Shown here: piece after piece, positions 22,741 through 31,442 of the stretch
Numbering within the stretch: position 1 is the first letter of the stretch
Layout of the letters: each line of letters opens with the position of its first letter
Assembly (NCBI GenBank): GCA_028281865.1
Contig: JANQJB010000144.1
Coordinates: 1-53,401, forward strand
Source of the DNA: Marinagarivorans sp.
Lineage (GTDB): Bacteria > Pseudomonadota > Gammaproteobacteria > Pseudomonadales > Cellvibrionaceae
DNA: 53,401 nt
Direction of reading: 5' to 3'
The notes under the pieces: generated by a model
Databases searched by the model: none
What the model was told of the DNA's origin: nothing
The model's input: only the letters and a program-made list of their open reading frames with translations
Made by a program: the position numbers and the translations under genes

Positions 22741-23805
22741 GTGGCCGAGCTTAAAAATGACCGATTTTTGCGCGCGTTAATGCGCCAGCCTGTAGATGTA
22801 ACCCCAGTTTGGATGATGCGCCAAGCCGGTCGCTATTTGCCTGAGTATCGGGCAACTCGCGCGAAGGCAGGCAGCTTTATGGATTTATGCACAAACCCTG
22901 AGCTTGCTTGTGAAGTCACCTTGCAGCCGCTTGAGCGTTACCCCTTAGATGCGGCAATTTTATTTTCTGATATTTTGACTATCCCGGATGCAATGGGACT
23001 TGGTCTGTATTTTGAGGAGGGTGAAGGGCCGCGATTTAAAAAAGTGGTTGAAAATGCAGCGGATATCGAAGCCTTACCCGTTGTCGACACGCTAAAGGAT
23101 CTCAGCTATGTGACTGACGCGGTCCGGACCATTCGGCGCGAACTTAATGGCCGTGTGCCATTGATTGGTTTTTCTGGTAGTCCATGGACACTAGCCACTT
23201 ACATGGTGGAAGGTGGTTCAAGCAAGGACTTTCGCAAAGTTAAAACCATGGCTTACAACGACCCTGAGATGATGAAGGCTTTATTAAATAAGTTGGTTGC
23301 TTCGGTAACGGATTATCTAAATGCCCAAATTGACGCAGGTGCTCAAGCCGTGCAGATTTTTGATACGTGGGGTGGCGCTCTCTCTCACGACGCCTATCGC
23401 CAGTTTTCGTTGGACCCAATGGCCCGTATCGTCGCTGGATTAAAAAAAGAAAGCGAGGGCCGGCCTATACCGGTGATTCTTTTTACAAAGGGTGGGGGGC
23501 AGTGGTTGGATGCTATGGCTGATACCGGTTGTCACGCTTTGGGCTTAGATTGGACAACAGATATCGGTAACGCTCGAACCCTTGTCGGTGAAAAAGTTGC
23601 ACTTCAAGGTAATATGGACCCCGCGATTCTCAATGCCAACCCTGAACGTATTCGGGAGGAAATTGCTCGTATTCTTGCGAGATTTGGTCGCGGGGGTGGG
23701 CATATTTTTAACCTAGGCCACGGTATTACACCAAAAATCGACCCAGCTAACGTCGATGTGTTTATTAATTCGGTTCACGAATTATCAGCGCCGTATCATC
23801 AATAG
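22741..23805 (+). CDS. hemE: Uroporphyrinogen decarboxylase
   Basis: HemE removes four carboxyl groups from uroporphyrinogen III to make coproporphyrinogen III in heme biosynthesis. It is a cofactor-independent cytoplasmic TIM-barrel enzyme. The 354-residue length is standard, and both family signatures are visible: [16 protein letters not shown] near the N-terminus and [17 protein letters not shown] mid-protein. The catalytic Asp lies in [14 protein letters not shown]. The start is GTG at 22741 with a weak upstream site; the sequence before it contains no alternative in-frame start of better quality. It follows gltD by 56 bp, as in Pseudomonas, and a terminator-like hairpin follows it. Confidence 0.98.
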   Translation: MAELKNDRFLRALMRQPVDVTPVWMMRQAGRYLPEYRATRAKAGSFMDLCTNPELACEVTLQPLERYPLDAAILFSDILTIPDAMGLGLYFEEGEGPRFKKVVENAADIEALPVVDTLKDLSYVTDAVRTIRRELNGRVPLIGFSGSPWTLATYMVEGGSSKDFRKVKTMAYNDPEMMKALLNKLVASVTDYLNAQIDAGAQAVQIFDTWGGALSHDAYRQFSLDPMARIVAGLKKESEGRPIPVILFTKGGGQWLDAMADTGCHALGLDWTTDIGNARTLVGEKVALQGNMDPAILNANPERIREEIARILARFGRGGGHIFNLGHGITPKIDPANVDVFINSVHELSAPYHQ

Positions 23806-24209
23806 TCTTTCGATAGCGATAAAAAACTTATTAAAATGAAGCGCTTCAGCTAGTTGAGGGGCTTTTTATGTGCTTGTTGTGATTTTATGCGTGAAATGAG
23901 TACAGACATCCTCTAGAATCTAGCTCGTCGTATTAGCAATCCCCCTTCCCTGGATTATACTCTTTGCTGTGGATATTGTTGCTTAGGGTTACCGAACTTG
24001 TCAGTTTACGTGAATTTCTAGTTTTTGCGATGTAGCCGGCAGTTCAGCCTGAGTTCAGCAATTATATGTTAATAACACGGGCAGTCTTTCTCTAAAATTC
24101 GGGGAGGGAAGGGTGCGAAGTAGCCCCAAGCCAGGCATACAATGCTAAAAACAAATATTAGAAGAAACAACAACCGAGATGTATTTGGTGAGTTTACGGA
24201 GAACTGACC
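23806..24209 (+). promoter_or_regulatory. hemE to HD-GYP intergenic region with terminator, candidate promoter and direct repeats
   Basis: In this 404-bp gap, GCGCTTCA (23841-23848) pairs with TGAGGGGC (23855-23862) with one mismatch and is followed by TTTTT, a probable hemE terminator. A candidate promoter, TTAGCA (23933-23938) with TATACT (23956-23961) at 17 bp spacing, would give the HD-GYP gene a leader of about 240 nt. Within that leader AGTTCAGC occurs twice (24041-24048 and 24052-24059), 11 bp apart, one helical turn, which could be a regulator site. No gene is evident in the gap. Confidence 0.45.
23841..23867 (+). terminator. Probable hemE terminator
   Basis: An imperfect 8-bp stem (one mismatch, one G-T pair) with a 6-nt loop, GCTAGT, is followed by five T residues (23863-23867). 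It lies 36 bp after the hemE stop codon. Confidence 0.55.
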
Positions 24210-25598
24210 TTGGGCGTTAAACAAACAAAGATTAATGTCAACGAAATCGAAATTGGGATGTTTGTCTCGGGCCTCGATCGTCCATGGACACAAACGCCGT
24301 TTCCGATTCAGGGCTTTTTAGTGCGTGAAGAGGAGGAAATCCACCAGCTCAAAGCCCACTGTAATCACGTTTATATCGATGTAATAAAAGGCTCGAAGCC
24401 AGGTCAGGCAAACCTCAAGCAGTATACTGGGCCGAGAGGTTCAGACCTTGCTAGCAAGCATTTGCGCACAAAAGTTGATTCAAAATCATCCAGTAACAAC
24501 GCTTTAAAGGGCGTTGCACCGTTAAAAGTGCGTAAGGACACCTATGAAGTAACCGAGCCGATTCGCAAAGAAGCGGAGCGCGCGCGTGAACTGCATCAGC
24601 AGGTTTACTCGGCTGTCGACCAGGTTATGAAACAGGTCGATACCGGCCATCAAGACATATCCATTCAAGAAACTAAACGTGCCGCCAGCGCCATGGTTGG
24701 TAGTGTTATTCGAAATCCCGATGCGTTTACCTGGTTAACGCGTGTGAAAGAAGTGGATGAGCATACTTATAGCCACTCTGTGCGTTCCGCAGTATGGGGA
24801 ATATTGTTGGGTAGGCATATTGGTATTTCAAAAAATGACCTCGACACTTTGACGACTGGCATTCTGCTTAAAGACATTGGCAAGACAAAACTCGACAAAG
24901 CACTACTGTCATCCACCGAGCGCTCTGCGGTGGAGCAGCGTGATTACGAGAAGTTTGTCAATTTTGGCGTTGAGATTTTGCGCCAACTCCCGGGTGTTCA
25001 GCCACGCGTAGTCACCGTCGTAAAAACGCATCGTGAGCGTATCAATGGTGGTGGCTATCCAGAGGGGCTGAAGGGAGACAAGATACCGTTATTGGGCAAA
25101 ATCGCGGGCATTGTTACGTTTTACGATGAGGCGACAAACCCTCGCGGTAAGCAGCCGCTATCTCCTTCTCGTACCGTGTCAAAATTGTATGAGGTGCGCG
25201 ATGAATATTTTCAATCTGATTTAGTGGTTGAGTTTATCCGTGCTATTGGTTTGTATCCAACGGGTACCATTGTTGAACTTAACACCGGAGAAGTGGCGGT
25301 AGTAGTCGAACAAAATTTTGAACGCCGTTTAAAACCTAAGGTAATGGTTGTACTCGATGCAACTAAAGCACAGTTGGACGAAGAGGTATTTTTAGATCTC
25401 GCTATTCACGATCGTGAATGCCAAGAAAAAATTGATGCTGGCAAGGCGACGCCTATGGAAGTTGAGCGAATAGAAATTGCACGCGATTTGGAGCCGGGCA
25501 TATACGATATAGACGTTGTGGCAATACGCGATGAGTATTTTGAACGCGGAACGAAAAAAGGGCGTGGACTATTTTCTTTCTTTAAGAAAAAACGCTAA
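24210..25598 (+). CDS. DUF3391 / degenerate HD-GYP domain protein
   Basis: A 462-residue cytoplasmic protein related to cyclic-di-GMP phosphodiesterases. The N-terminal DUF3391 region (about residues 7-75, GMFVSGLDRPW) is followed by an HD-GYP fold (about 180-340). Key metal residues are altered: the canonical HD pair reads Lys221-Asp222 (LLKDIGKTKL), and the HHExxDGxGYP motif reads HRERINGGGYP (274-284), so the second His is Arg and the Asp is Asn. Catalysis is therefore doubtful; a binding or regulatory role is more likely, or a conserved degenerate subfamily. The C-terminus ends in a basic tail (FSFFKKKR). The start is TTG 24210 with GGAG 8 bases upstream. It stands alone between hemE and the convergent ogt-like gene. 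Confidence 0.85.
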   Translation: MGVKQTKINVNEIEIGMFVSGLDRPWTQTPFPIQGFLVREEEEIHQLKAHCNHVYIDVIKGSKPGQANLKQYTGPRGSDLASKHLRTKVDSKSSSNNALKGVAPLKVRKDTYEVTEPIRKEAERARELHQQVYSAVDQVMKQVDTGHQDISIQETKRAASAMVGSVIRNPDAFTWLTRVKEVDEHTYSHSVRSAVWGILLGRHIGISKNDLDTLTTGILLKDIGKTKLDKALLSSTERSAVEQRDYEKFVNFGVEILRQLPGVQPRVVTVVKTHRERINGGGYPEGLKGDKIPLLGKIAGIVTFYDEATNPRGKQPLSPSRTVSKLYEVRDEYFQSDLVVEFIRAIGLYPTGTIVELNTGEVAVVVEQNFERRLKPKVMVVLDATKAQLDEEVFLDLAIHDRECQEKIDAGKATPMEVERIEIARDLEPGIYDIDVVAIRDEYFERGTKKGRGLFSFFKKKR

Positions 25599-25609
25599 TT
25601 TCTTATTAT

Positions 25610-26161
25610 CTAAACTGCAACCGCAAGCGCGTTTTCCCGATTTTCTGCTTCAACCCGCAAAATAGTTTGCTTTCGTGCTATTCCCCATCTGTAACCACCT
25701 AATTCTCCACTTTTGCGCAAAACTCGGTGACACGGTACTACCAGAGCAAAGGGGTTGGCACCCAGTGCTGTGCCGACAGCACGCGAACTGTCAGGTCTAC
25801 TTAAGGCATCAGCGAGTTCTTCATAGTGGCGTGTTTCGCCATGCGGAATGCTTATTGCAACTTCCCAAACGTTTCGCTGAAAGTCTGTTGCTATTGCGCA
25901 AAGAGGAAACGACTTGGCTCCTTCAAACAAACCTAAAATTTGCGCTGGTACAGCGTCGACATACTGCCAATTCCGACAATGATATTTTGCTTCAGACTTT
26001 TCGTGTTCAACTTCTGGCGTTGTGTTGGTTGATTCAATAAAAGAAATTTGCCAGACGCCGCGGTGATCCCAGGCAACAAAAAGCAAACCGAATGCGTGTG
26101 TAAAAAATGTCCAATTCAGGTGTAGATTAGTGGCTTCTGGCGCAGGGAAGAGCTTGATCAT
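25610..26161 (-). CDS. ogt: Methylated-DNA--protein-cysteine methyltransferase (Ogt/AdaC type)
   Basis: Suicide DNA-repair enzyme that transfers alkyl groups from O6-alkylguanine (and O4-alkylthymine) to its own cysteine. The 183-residue product has an N-terminal ribonuclease-H-like domain and a C-terminal DNA-binding and active-site domain. The PCHR motif with the acceptor Cys is in VVPCHRVL, preceded by PHGETRHYEELA and the DNA-contacting RAVGTALGANP, and followed by GGYRWGIARKQTIL. All catalytic features are intact. It starts 26 bp after the psd stop on the same strand and is probably cotranscribed with psd. It is convergent with the HD-GYP gene, 11 bp apart. Confidence 0.93.
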   Translation of the reverse strand: MIKLFPAPEATNLHLNWTFFTHAFGLLFVAWDHRGVWQISFIESTNTTPEVEHEKSEAKYHCRNWQYVDAVPAQILGLFEGAKSFPLCAIATDFQRNVWEVAISIPHGETRHYEELADALSRPDSSRAVGTALGANPFALVVPCHRVLRKSGELGGYRWGIARKQTILRVEAENRENALAVAV

Positions 26162-26187
26162 TAAATTGCTCCAACGAGGGCAAATGT

Positions 26188-27030
26188 TTATTGGATACTG
26201 CCAAACGCTTGTCCCATTTTAACAGGTGTTCCCGCCTCAAGTGTATCTGACCATTTCGCATTTTGGGGCAACAGTACAATTGCAGTAGAACCGAGCAAAA
26301 AGCGCCCCATTTCTTCGCCTCGTTGAAGATTTGGTTGTGCAGTTGGGTAACGCCAATATGTAATTTCTCGCGTGCGCGGTGTAATTTGACCCGCCCATAC
26401 TGTTTCGATACTTGCGACAATCATTGCCCCAACAAGCACAATGATCATCGGTCCGTGGTCAGTAACAAAGCCACAGACAACTCGTTCGTTGCGTGCAAAA
26501 AGATTTTCCACCCCCTCCGCTGTGCTTTGGTTGACTGAAAAAAGATCGCCTGGAACGTGCACCATATACTCAAGTTTTCCTGCAAGCGGCATGTGAACCC
26601 TGTGATAGTCTCGCGGGGATAAATAAATTGTTGCGAATTTGCCATTTAAAAAAGGTGCTGCGTAATCGTCATTGCCACCAACCAGTGCGGATAGAGAATA
26701 ATTGCGACCTTTTGCTTGGAAGATTTGACCGTCTTTTATTTCACCAATTTGGCTAACTGCACCGTCAGCGGGGCAGGCGATATTGCCTTCGGGGCAAAGT
26801 GGACGAGCATCTGGCTTTAAAGCTCGTGTAAAAAACGCGTTAAAATTTGTATATGCTTCTGGGTCACTTTCCGCCGCTTCACTCATGTCGACCTGGTACT
26901 TACTAATAAACCCAGAAATAAACTGCTGCCGGATAAAAGGGGTTTCGCTTTTGGCCAAGTAGCCAATCGCTCTAGATAACAGATGTTGTGGTGTTAATCG
27001 CTGCAAAGCGATAAAAAGTTGTTCATGCAT
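26188..27030 (-). CDS. psd: Phosphatidylserine decarboxylase proenzyme
   Basis: Psd makes phosphatidylethanolamine from phosphatidylserine at the inner membrane. The 280-residue proenzyme cleaves itself at a conserved LGST motif (here FLLGSTAIVLL) to give beta and alpha chains, the alpha chain carrying an N-terminal pyruvoyl group made from that Ser. Other family blocks, CPADGAVSQIG, LSPRDYHRVHMP and FARNERVVCGF, are present. A palindromic element separates it from rsgA upstream. The gene order rsgA-psd on one strand, divergent from orn, is common in gammaproteobacteria. Confidence 0.97.
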   Translation of the reverse strand: MHEQLFIALQRLTPQHLLSRAIGYLAKSETPFIRQQFISGFISKYQVDMSEAAESDPEAYTNFNAFFTRALKPDARPLCPEGNIACPADGAVSQIGEIKDGQIFQAKGRNYSLSALVGGNDDYAAPFLNGKFATIYLSPRDYHRVHMPLAGKLEYMVHVPGDLFSVNQSTAEGVENLFARNERVVCGFVTDHGPMIIVLVGAMIVASIETVWAGQITPRTREITYWRYPTAQPNLQRGEEMGRFLLGSTAIVLLPQNAKWSDTLEAGTPVKMGQAFGSIQ

Positions 27031-27061
27031 GAGTTTTTTGTCGATACCAAAAATTAACAGG

Positions 27062-27236
27062 TCAAATAAAAAAAAAGAACGTCTGGATTAGGCACAGAGT
27101 TTCAAAGGAAAGATCTCTTTTTTGGGCCGTCGTAAACCCATCCGTGGGGACTCTGTCAAAATCGTCCACGATTTTTACAGCCCAAAAAAGAGATCTTTCC
27201 TTTGAAACGGTCCGTCGGCGGAGGTACCTAGCTATG
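27062..27236. repeat. Palindromic intergenic element with exact 29-bp inverted repeats
   Basis: The arms at 27099-27127 and 27180-27208 are perfect reverse complements of 29 bases, with a 52-base centre. The arms include AAAGGAAAGATCTC and its complement. Inside the centre two further hairpins are visible: CCCA-TCCG-TGGG (27137-27148), and AAAATCG-TCCA-CGATTTT (27158-27175) flanked by CTGT and ACAG pairs (27153-27156, 27177-27180). The whole folds as a long branched structure on either strand, resembling a MITE or REPIN-like dispersed element. No transposase gene is present and I see no target-site duplication. A small separate dyad, GGAGGTA/TACCTCC (27220-27247), overlaps the end of rsgA. 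Confidence 0.85.
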
Positions 27237-28262
27237 CTAATTACCTCCATCAACCATCTGAACCTGCTCAAGCGAATCAACGATCTGGCGAAAACTCTCA
27301 AAGCGGTCAGCACGAATATCACCAGATGCCAATGCTTCTTTCAACGCACAACCCGGTTCATTAATGTGCTTACAGTCGCGAAATTTGCATTGCCCAATAA
27401 AAGGCCGAAATTCTACAAAGGCATGCTCCACGTCTTTGGCACTTAAATGCCATAAGCCGAACTCGCGAATGCCTGGTGAATCAATGCAATCTCCACCTGC
27501 CTCGAAATGATAGAGCCGAGCGTAGGTTGTCGTGTGTCGACCCTTTTTCTCCCCTCCTGATAATTCACCAATCTTAATCGTCTCATTGGGCAGCATATAA
27601 TGAATAATGGACGATTTGCCGACACCGGATTGGCCGACAAAGATACTACAGTCGTTTTTTAGAGTATCGGCCAACTGATTTAGACCATTGCCAGTGACAG
27701 TAGATGTCTCGAAGCTTTTATAGCCGAGTTGCTTATACTTGCATAGCAAGGCTTCAAAAAAATCGTGATTTTGAGTAATTAGATCACTTTTGTTCAATAC
27801 CAAATTGACAGCCAAGCCACTATTTTCCGCAGCGACAAGGTAGCGATCAATTAGGTTTGCAAAAGGTTCGGGTTCAGGTGCGATGACAATACAAACGCGC
27901 GAAACGTTGGCTGCCACAAGTTTCAACTTGCCGAAAGAGTCGGGTCGGTAAAGTTCTCTATCGCGTTTGTCTACGGCTATAACTACACCTTCATCGTCAC
28001 CGTGGTTGCGCCAAGTAACGCGATCACCAACAACAATATTGCCAATATTTGCGCGTAAATGGCAGCGCGTGACACATTTATCAGCCGTATTTTCGACATC
28101 CGCTTGGTTGCCAAAATGAGTAATAATCTGGCCACCCTGTTCCGGGCCTAGAGATGATTCGTCGAATTCTGGTTCGGCATTTTGCTTAGCGTTTTGTTCG
28201 CTCTGGCGCTGGCGTTCCGAAATGCGCCGTTTTTGCTGCTTACTGAGCTTCCTTCTAGACAC
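27237..28262 (-). CDS. rsgA: RsgA, circularly permuted GTPase for 30S ribosome maturation
   Basis: RsgA binds late-stage 30S subunits and hydrolyses GTP to check maturation. The 341-residue product has an N-terminal basic tail (MSRRKLSKQQKRRISERQR) and an OB-fold. The permuted GTPase motifs come in the order G4 (NLVLNKSDLI), G1 (GQSGVGKSS), G3 (DSPGIREFG), followed by a C-terminal zinc-binding region (CKFRDCKHINEPGC). This G4-G1-G3 order is diagnostic of the family. The gene is divergent from orn with a 122-bp gap. Its end is close to the palindromic element. Confidence 0.97.
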   Translation of the reverse strand: MSRRKLSKQQKRRISERQRQSEQNAKQNAEPEFDESSLGPEQGGQIITHFGNQADVENTADKCVTRCHLRANIGNIVVGDRVTWRNHGDDEGVVIAVDKRDRELYRPDSFGKLKLVAANVSRVCIVIAPEPEPFANLIDRYLVAAENSGLAVNLVLNKSDLITQNHDFFEALLCKYKQLGYKSFETSTVTGNGLNQLADTLKNDCSIFVGQSGVGKSSIIHYMLPNETIKIGELSGGEKKGRHTTTYARLYHFEAGGDCIDSPGIREFGLWHLSAKDVEHAFVEFRPFIGQCKFRDCKHINEPGCALKEALASGDIRADRFESFRQIVDSLEQVQMVDGGN

Positions 28263-28384
28263 ACAAATTCCTCAAAAAAACAGCAAAAAAGGTTTGCATA
28301 AATATTAAGCGAATTATGAACATTTAAGTGCTCTTGCTAAACTGGGAGGCTGCATTCTAGAGCAAAAATTTACGGGGAAAAACC

Positions 28385-28969
28385 ATGAGTGATTTGGTGG
28401 CGAGTGATTCTAAGCAGGGCGATTCGCCAATGTGTGATACAAACCTAATTTGGATCGACCTTGAAATGACGGGCTTAGTCCCCGAGCGTGACGTGATTAT
28501 TGAAATTGCGACCGTGGTGACAGACAAAGACCTGAATCTGCTAGCGGAGGGTCCAGTGGTCGCCATTCACCAAACAAAGAAGGTGATGGATGCTATGGAT
28601 GAATGGAATACCACGCAGCACGGAGGGTCTGGTTTGACGCAACGCGTTATGGATAGCCAAACGAGTATGAGACAAGCAGAGCAGGAAACACTGGCTTTTT
28701 TGCAGAAATGGGTGCCTCAAGGTAAATCGCCGATGTGTGGTAACTCAATTTGTCAGGACCGTCGCTTTCTCGCTCGCTATATGCCTGCGCTCGAACGTTA
28801 TTTTCACTATCGCCATCTCGATGTATCCACATTAAAAGAGTTAGCAATGCGCTGGAAGCCTAAAGCACTGGAGGGCTTTACGAAAACGGGTACACATTTA
28901 GCGCTCGACGACATCCGAGATTCCATTGAAGAGTTAAAGCACTATCGCAAGACATTAATTCAACTTTAA
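28385..28969 (+). CDS. orn: Oligoribonuclease
   Basis: Orn is a 3'-5' exoribonuclease that degrades two-residue RNAs, including pGpG from cyclic-di-GMP breakdown. The 194-residue protein carries the DEDDh catalytic residues: WIDLEMTG (Asp and Glu), [16 protein letters not shown] (Asp), and [11 protein letters not shown] (His and Asp). From the first ATG it has about 15 extra N-terminal residues compared with many Orn proteins; an alternative ATG at 28430 (MCDTNLIW) would remove them. The 28385 start has a GGGG about 8 bases upstream and is preferred. It is divergent from rsgA. Confidence 0.97.
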   Translation: MSDLVASDSKQGDSPMCDTNLIWIDLEMTGLVPERDVIIEIATVVTDKDLNLLAEGPVVAIHQTKKVMDAMDEWNTTQHGGSGLTQRVMDSQTSMRQAEQETLAFLQKWVPQGKSPMCGNSICQDRRFLARYMPALERYFHYRHLDVSTLKELAMRWKPKALEGFTKTGTHLALDDIRDSIEELKHYRKTLIQL

Positions 28970-29018
28970 ATTTCATTGCTTCTCTTTTGCTTTCGACGAA
29001 TAGTCCGACCGAGCTTTA

Positions 29019-30233
29019 ATGAAAAACTATTTACTGTTCGTGCGTCATAACTGGCCTTTGCTGGGCTTTGGTTTTACTTGCGTCTTTTGCGGTAATTTTG
29101 GTCAGTCTTTCTTTCTCGGTGCTTACGGCGCTGCGTTAAAAAACGAGCTTTATCTTTCATCGCAAGCCTACGGCTCGCTGTACTCAGCAGCGACCTTATG
29201 CAGTGCCGGAATGTTGTTTGGCTTCGGCGTACTTATCGACCGATGGCCAATCCGAAAATTTTTTCTTTTTGTTATCGCAGGTTTGATTGCCGCTTCATTA
29301 GCAATGTCTAGCGTACAAAACGCTTGGCATCTCTTCGCGGCACTTTTGCTTGTGCGCATGTTTGGTCAGGGGCTTTTTCCTCATACCGGCAATACTACGA
29401 TGGCTCGCTATTTTGACGAAAATCGCGGCAAAGCCTTAAGTTTATCGACTTCAGCTGTTCCGGTTGGTGAAATTGTTTTACCGCTGATGTTGCTTTTTGT
29501 GATGTCGCATTATGGTTGGCGTGCCAGCTGGTGGATAATCGCCGCGTCATTGCCGATCATAGTGCTACCTACGTGTTTTTATTTATTAAAAAAAACCGGT
29601 GCTCAGATCAAGAGCAATTTTTCTAAAAGCAAAAACTCTATTGGAGACGGTCGCAAATTATTGTTTTTTGATAGGCGCTTTTGGTTTGCGGTGCCGACAC
29701 TATGGGCTTCGCCTTTTTTTCTGACAGCTATTTTTATTCATCAAGATTTCTTGTTATCGGAAAAGCAGTGGTCAGTCGAATGGATGGCCAGTTGTTTTGT
29801 TTTTTACGGTTTTGTTCATTGGTTCGCAATGTTATATGCGGGGATTTTGGTCGACCGCTTTGGCGCGGTGAAACTATTGCGTTTTTATTCTTTGCCGTTA
29901 GTGTTTGCGCTTTTCGCCATCGCCAACTTAGAGGGAGATTGGGTTTTACCGCTTGTGATGATCTTGCTCGGGTTTTGTGCCGGTGCCGCAGGTCCAGTGA
30001 TTGGTTCTTTGTGGGCTGAAGTGTATGGCACAGAAAATATTGGCGGTGTGCGCTCTGCTGCGGGCACCACCTTCGTGTTGTCCACCTCCATTTCACCCAT
30101 TGTTTTTGGTTGGTTGATCGATATCGACGTGAGCTTAAAGTTAATATTTAATATATCAGCACTCGTTTTACTTGTAGGCTTGGTATTGCTGAGGTTTTCT
30201 TACCGTTTGGCGCAGATGCCCGCGCTAAAGTAA
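29019..30233 (+). CDS. Major facilitator superfamily transporter
   Basis: A 404-residue polytopic inner-membrane protein with about 12 hydrophobic helices and a polar central loop (about residues 190-215), the typical MFS plan. Short basic loops such as DRWPIRKFF (between helices 2 and 3) and DRFGAVKLLR fit the MFS motif A position. Substrate is unknown. The gene is 49 bp after orn and its 3' end overlaps that of queG by 9 bp. In E. coli this interval holds glyVXY tRNA genes. I do not recognise a closer family. Confidence 0.85.
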   Translation: MKNYLLFVRHNWPLLGFGFTCVFCGNFGQSFFLGAYGAALKNELYLSSQAYGSLYSAATLCSAGMLFGFGVLIDRWPIRKFFLFVIAGLIAASLAMSSVQNAWHLFAALLLVRMFGQGLFPHTGNTTMARYFDENRGKALSLSTSAVPVGEIVLPLMLLFVMSHYGWRASWWIIAASLPIIVLPTCFYLLKKTGAQIKSNFSKSKNSIGDGRKLLFFDRRFWFAVPTLWASPFFLTAIFIHQDFLLSEKQWSVEWMASCFVFYGFVHWFAMLYAGILVDRFGAVKLLRFYSLPLVFALFAIANLEGDWVLPLVMILLGFCAGAAGPVIGSLWAEVYGTENIGGVRSAAGTTFVLSTSISPIVFGWLIDIDVSLKLIFNISALVLLVGLVLLRFSYRLAQMPALK

Positions 30234-31334
30234 TTTTGCCTTTATTTTTCTGATTTTTTTTCTCTTTGGGTTTTCTTGCTGGGCGATGGCCCAGTCGATA
30301 TGCTCGCGTACTAAGTCAGATGCCTGTTCACGACGTATTTTTAGCGCGTTTATTATTTTTTCTGATTGTGGCGCGTTTCCAAGGGCAACAGCTAAATTTC
30401 TCAACCAAAATTCGTAACCAACACGCCGAATCGGGGACCCCTCTGTCAACTTTAAAAATTCTTTTTCTGTCCACAAAAATAATGAGAGTAAATCTGGCGC
30501 ATCAAGATTGTGCCTTGGAGTAAAATCTTTTTCGCAACTAGGCTTTGCGTATTTATTCCAAGGGCATATCGCCTGGCAGTCATCGCAGCCAAAAATTCGG
30601 TTGCCAATGGGGCCGCGAAATTCTTCCGGAATAATACCCTTAAATTCAATGGTCAAATACGAAATACAGCGCCTAGCATCTAACACGTAAGGTTTGGGAA
30701 ACGCGTCAGTAGGGCAAACTTTTAAGCAGGCTGTGCACTCACCGCAGCGATTTTTTTGCGCTGGTGTATCAATTTCGAGAGGGATATTGGTGTATATTTC
30801 GCCAAGGAAAAACCAACTCCCCGCTTTCTCATGAATAATGAGTGTGTTTTTACCCGCCCAACCCAAGCCCGCTTTTTCCGCTAGTGGTCTTTCCATTACT
30901 GGTGCACTGTCTACAAATGGGCGTTGATTGGCAGTAAGACCAAATCCTTCGATAGTGTTTTCAATTTTTTTTGCCAGCTGTGCGAGGCGTTTGCGAATTA
31001 ATTTATGGTAATCGCGGCCGAGCGCGTAGCGCGCGATATAAGCTTGCTCGGAGTTTTTTAATACAGCAATGTGTTTCGAGTCGCCTGGCAAGTAATCCAT
31101 GCGTGCGGAAATTACCCTTACAGTTCCGGGGTGCAAAGCTTCCGGGGAAAAGCGTTTTTCTCCATGATCTTGCATCCAGGTCATTTCACCCTGATAACCT
31201 GCATTGAGCCATTGCTTGAGATAACTTTCGTGTGGTCCGAGATCGATATCTGTGATGCCAATTTGTTGAAAACCAAGCTCTCTTCCCCAGGTTTTAATCT
31301 GTTCAGTTAGTTTTTTGCTGTCGAAATCGGACAA
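30225..31334 (-). CDS. queG: Epoxyqueuosine reductase
   Basis: QueG reduces epoxyqueuosine to queuosine in the anticodon of tRNAs for Tyr, His, Asn and Asp, using cobalamin and two 4Fe-4S clusters. The 369-residue product has the cluster motifs CGECTACLKVCP and CDDCQAICPWN, and an N-terminal cobalamin-binding domain (PVMERPLAEKAGLGWAGKNT). Family length is about 360-380. It is divergent from nnr across about 110 bp, as in E. coli, and its 3' end overlaps the MFS gene by 9 bp. Confidence 0.97.
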   Translation of the reverse strand: MSDFDSKKLTEQIKTWGRELGFQQIGITDIDLGPHESYLKQWLNAGYQGEMTWMQDHGEKRFSPEALHPGTVRVISARMDYLPGDSKHIAVLKNSEQAYIARYALGRDYHKLIRKRLAQLAKKIENTIEGFGLTANQRPFVDSAPVMERPLAEKAGLGWAGKNTLIIHEKAGSWFFLGEIYTNIPLEIDTPAQKNRCGECTACLKVCPTDAFPKPYVLDARRCISYLTIEFKGIIPEEFRGPIGNRIFGCDDCQAICPWNKYAKPSCEKDFTPRHNLDAPDLLSLFLWTEKEFLKLTEGSPIRRVGYEFWLRNLAVALGNAPQSEKIINALKIRREQASDLVREHIDWAIAQQENPKRKKIRKIKAKLL

Positions 31335-31442
31335 TTTAGTCTAAACCTCTAAGCGAAAGCTTTGTCGGAATCCAGTATACTGCGCGGTTTTATCTTGTTG
31401 TGGCTTTTTGCTTTGACAGGATAGGCGTAAAAATAGAGTTTG

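Noticed and set aside
27062-27446. Two overlapping small open frames on opposite strands (27062-27322 minus; 27144-27446 plus)
   Set aside because: Both run through the palindromic element and share the peptide QKRDLSFE only because the arms are reverse complements; they also overlap rsgA.
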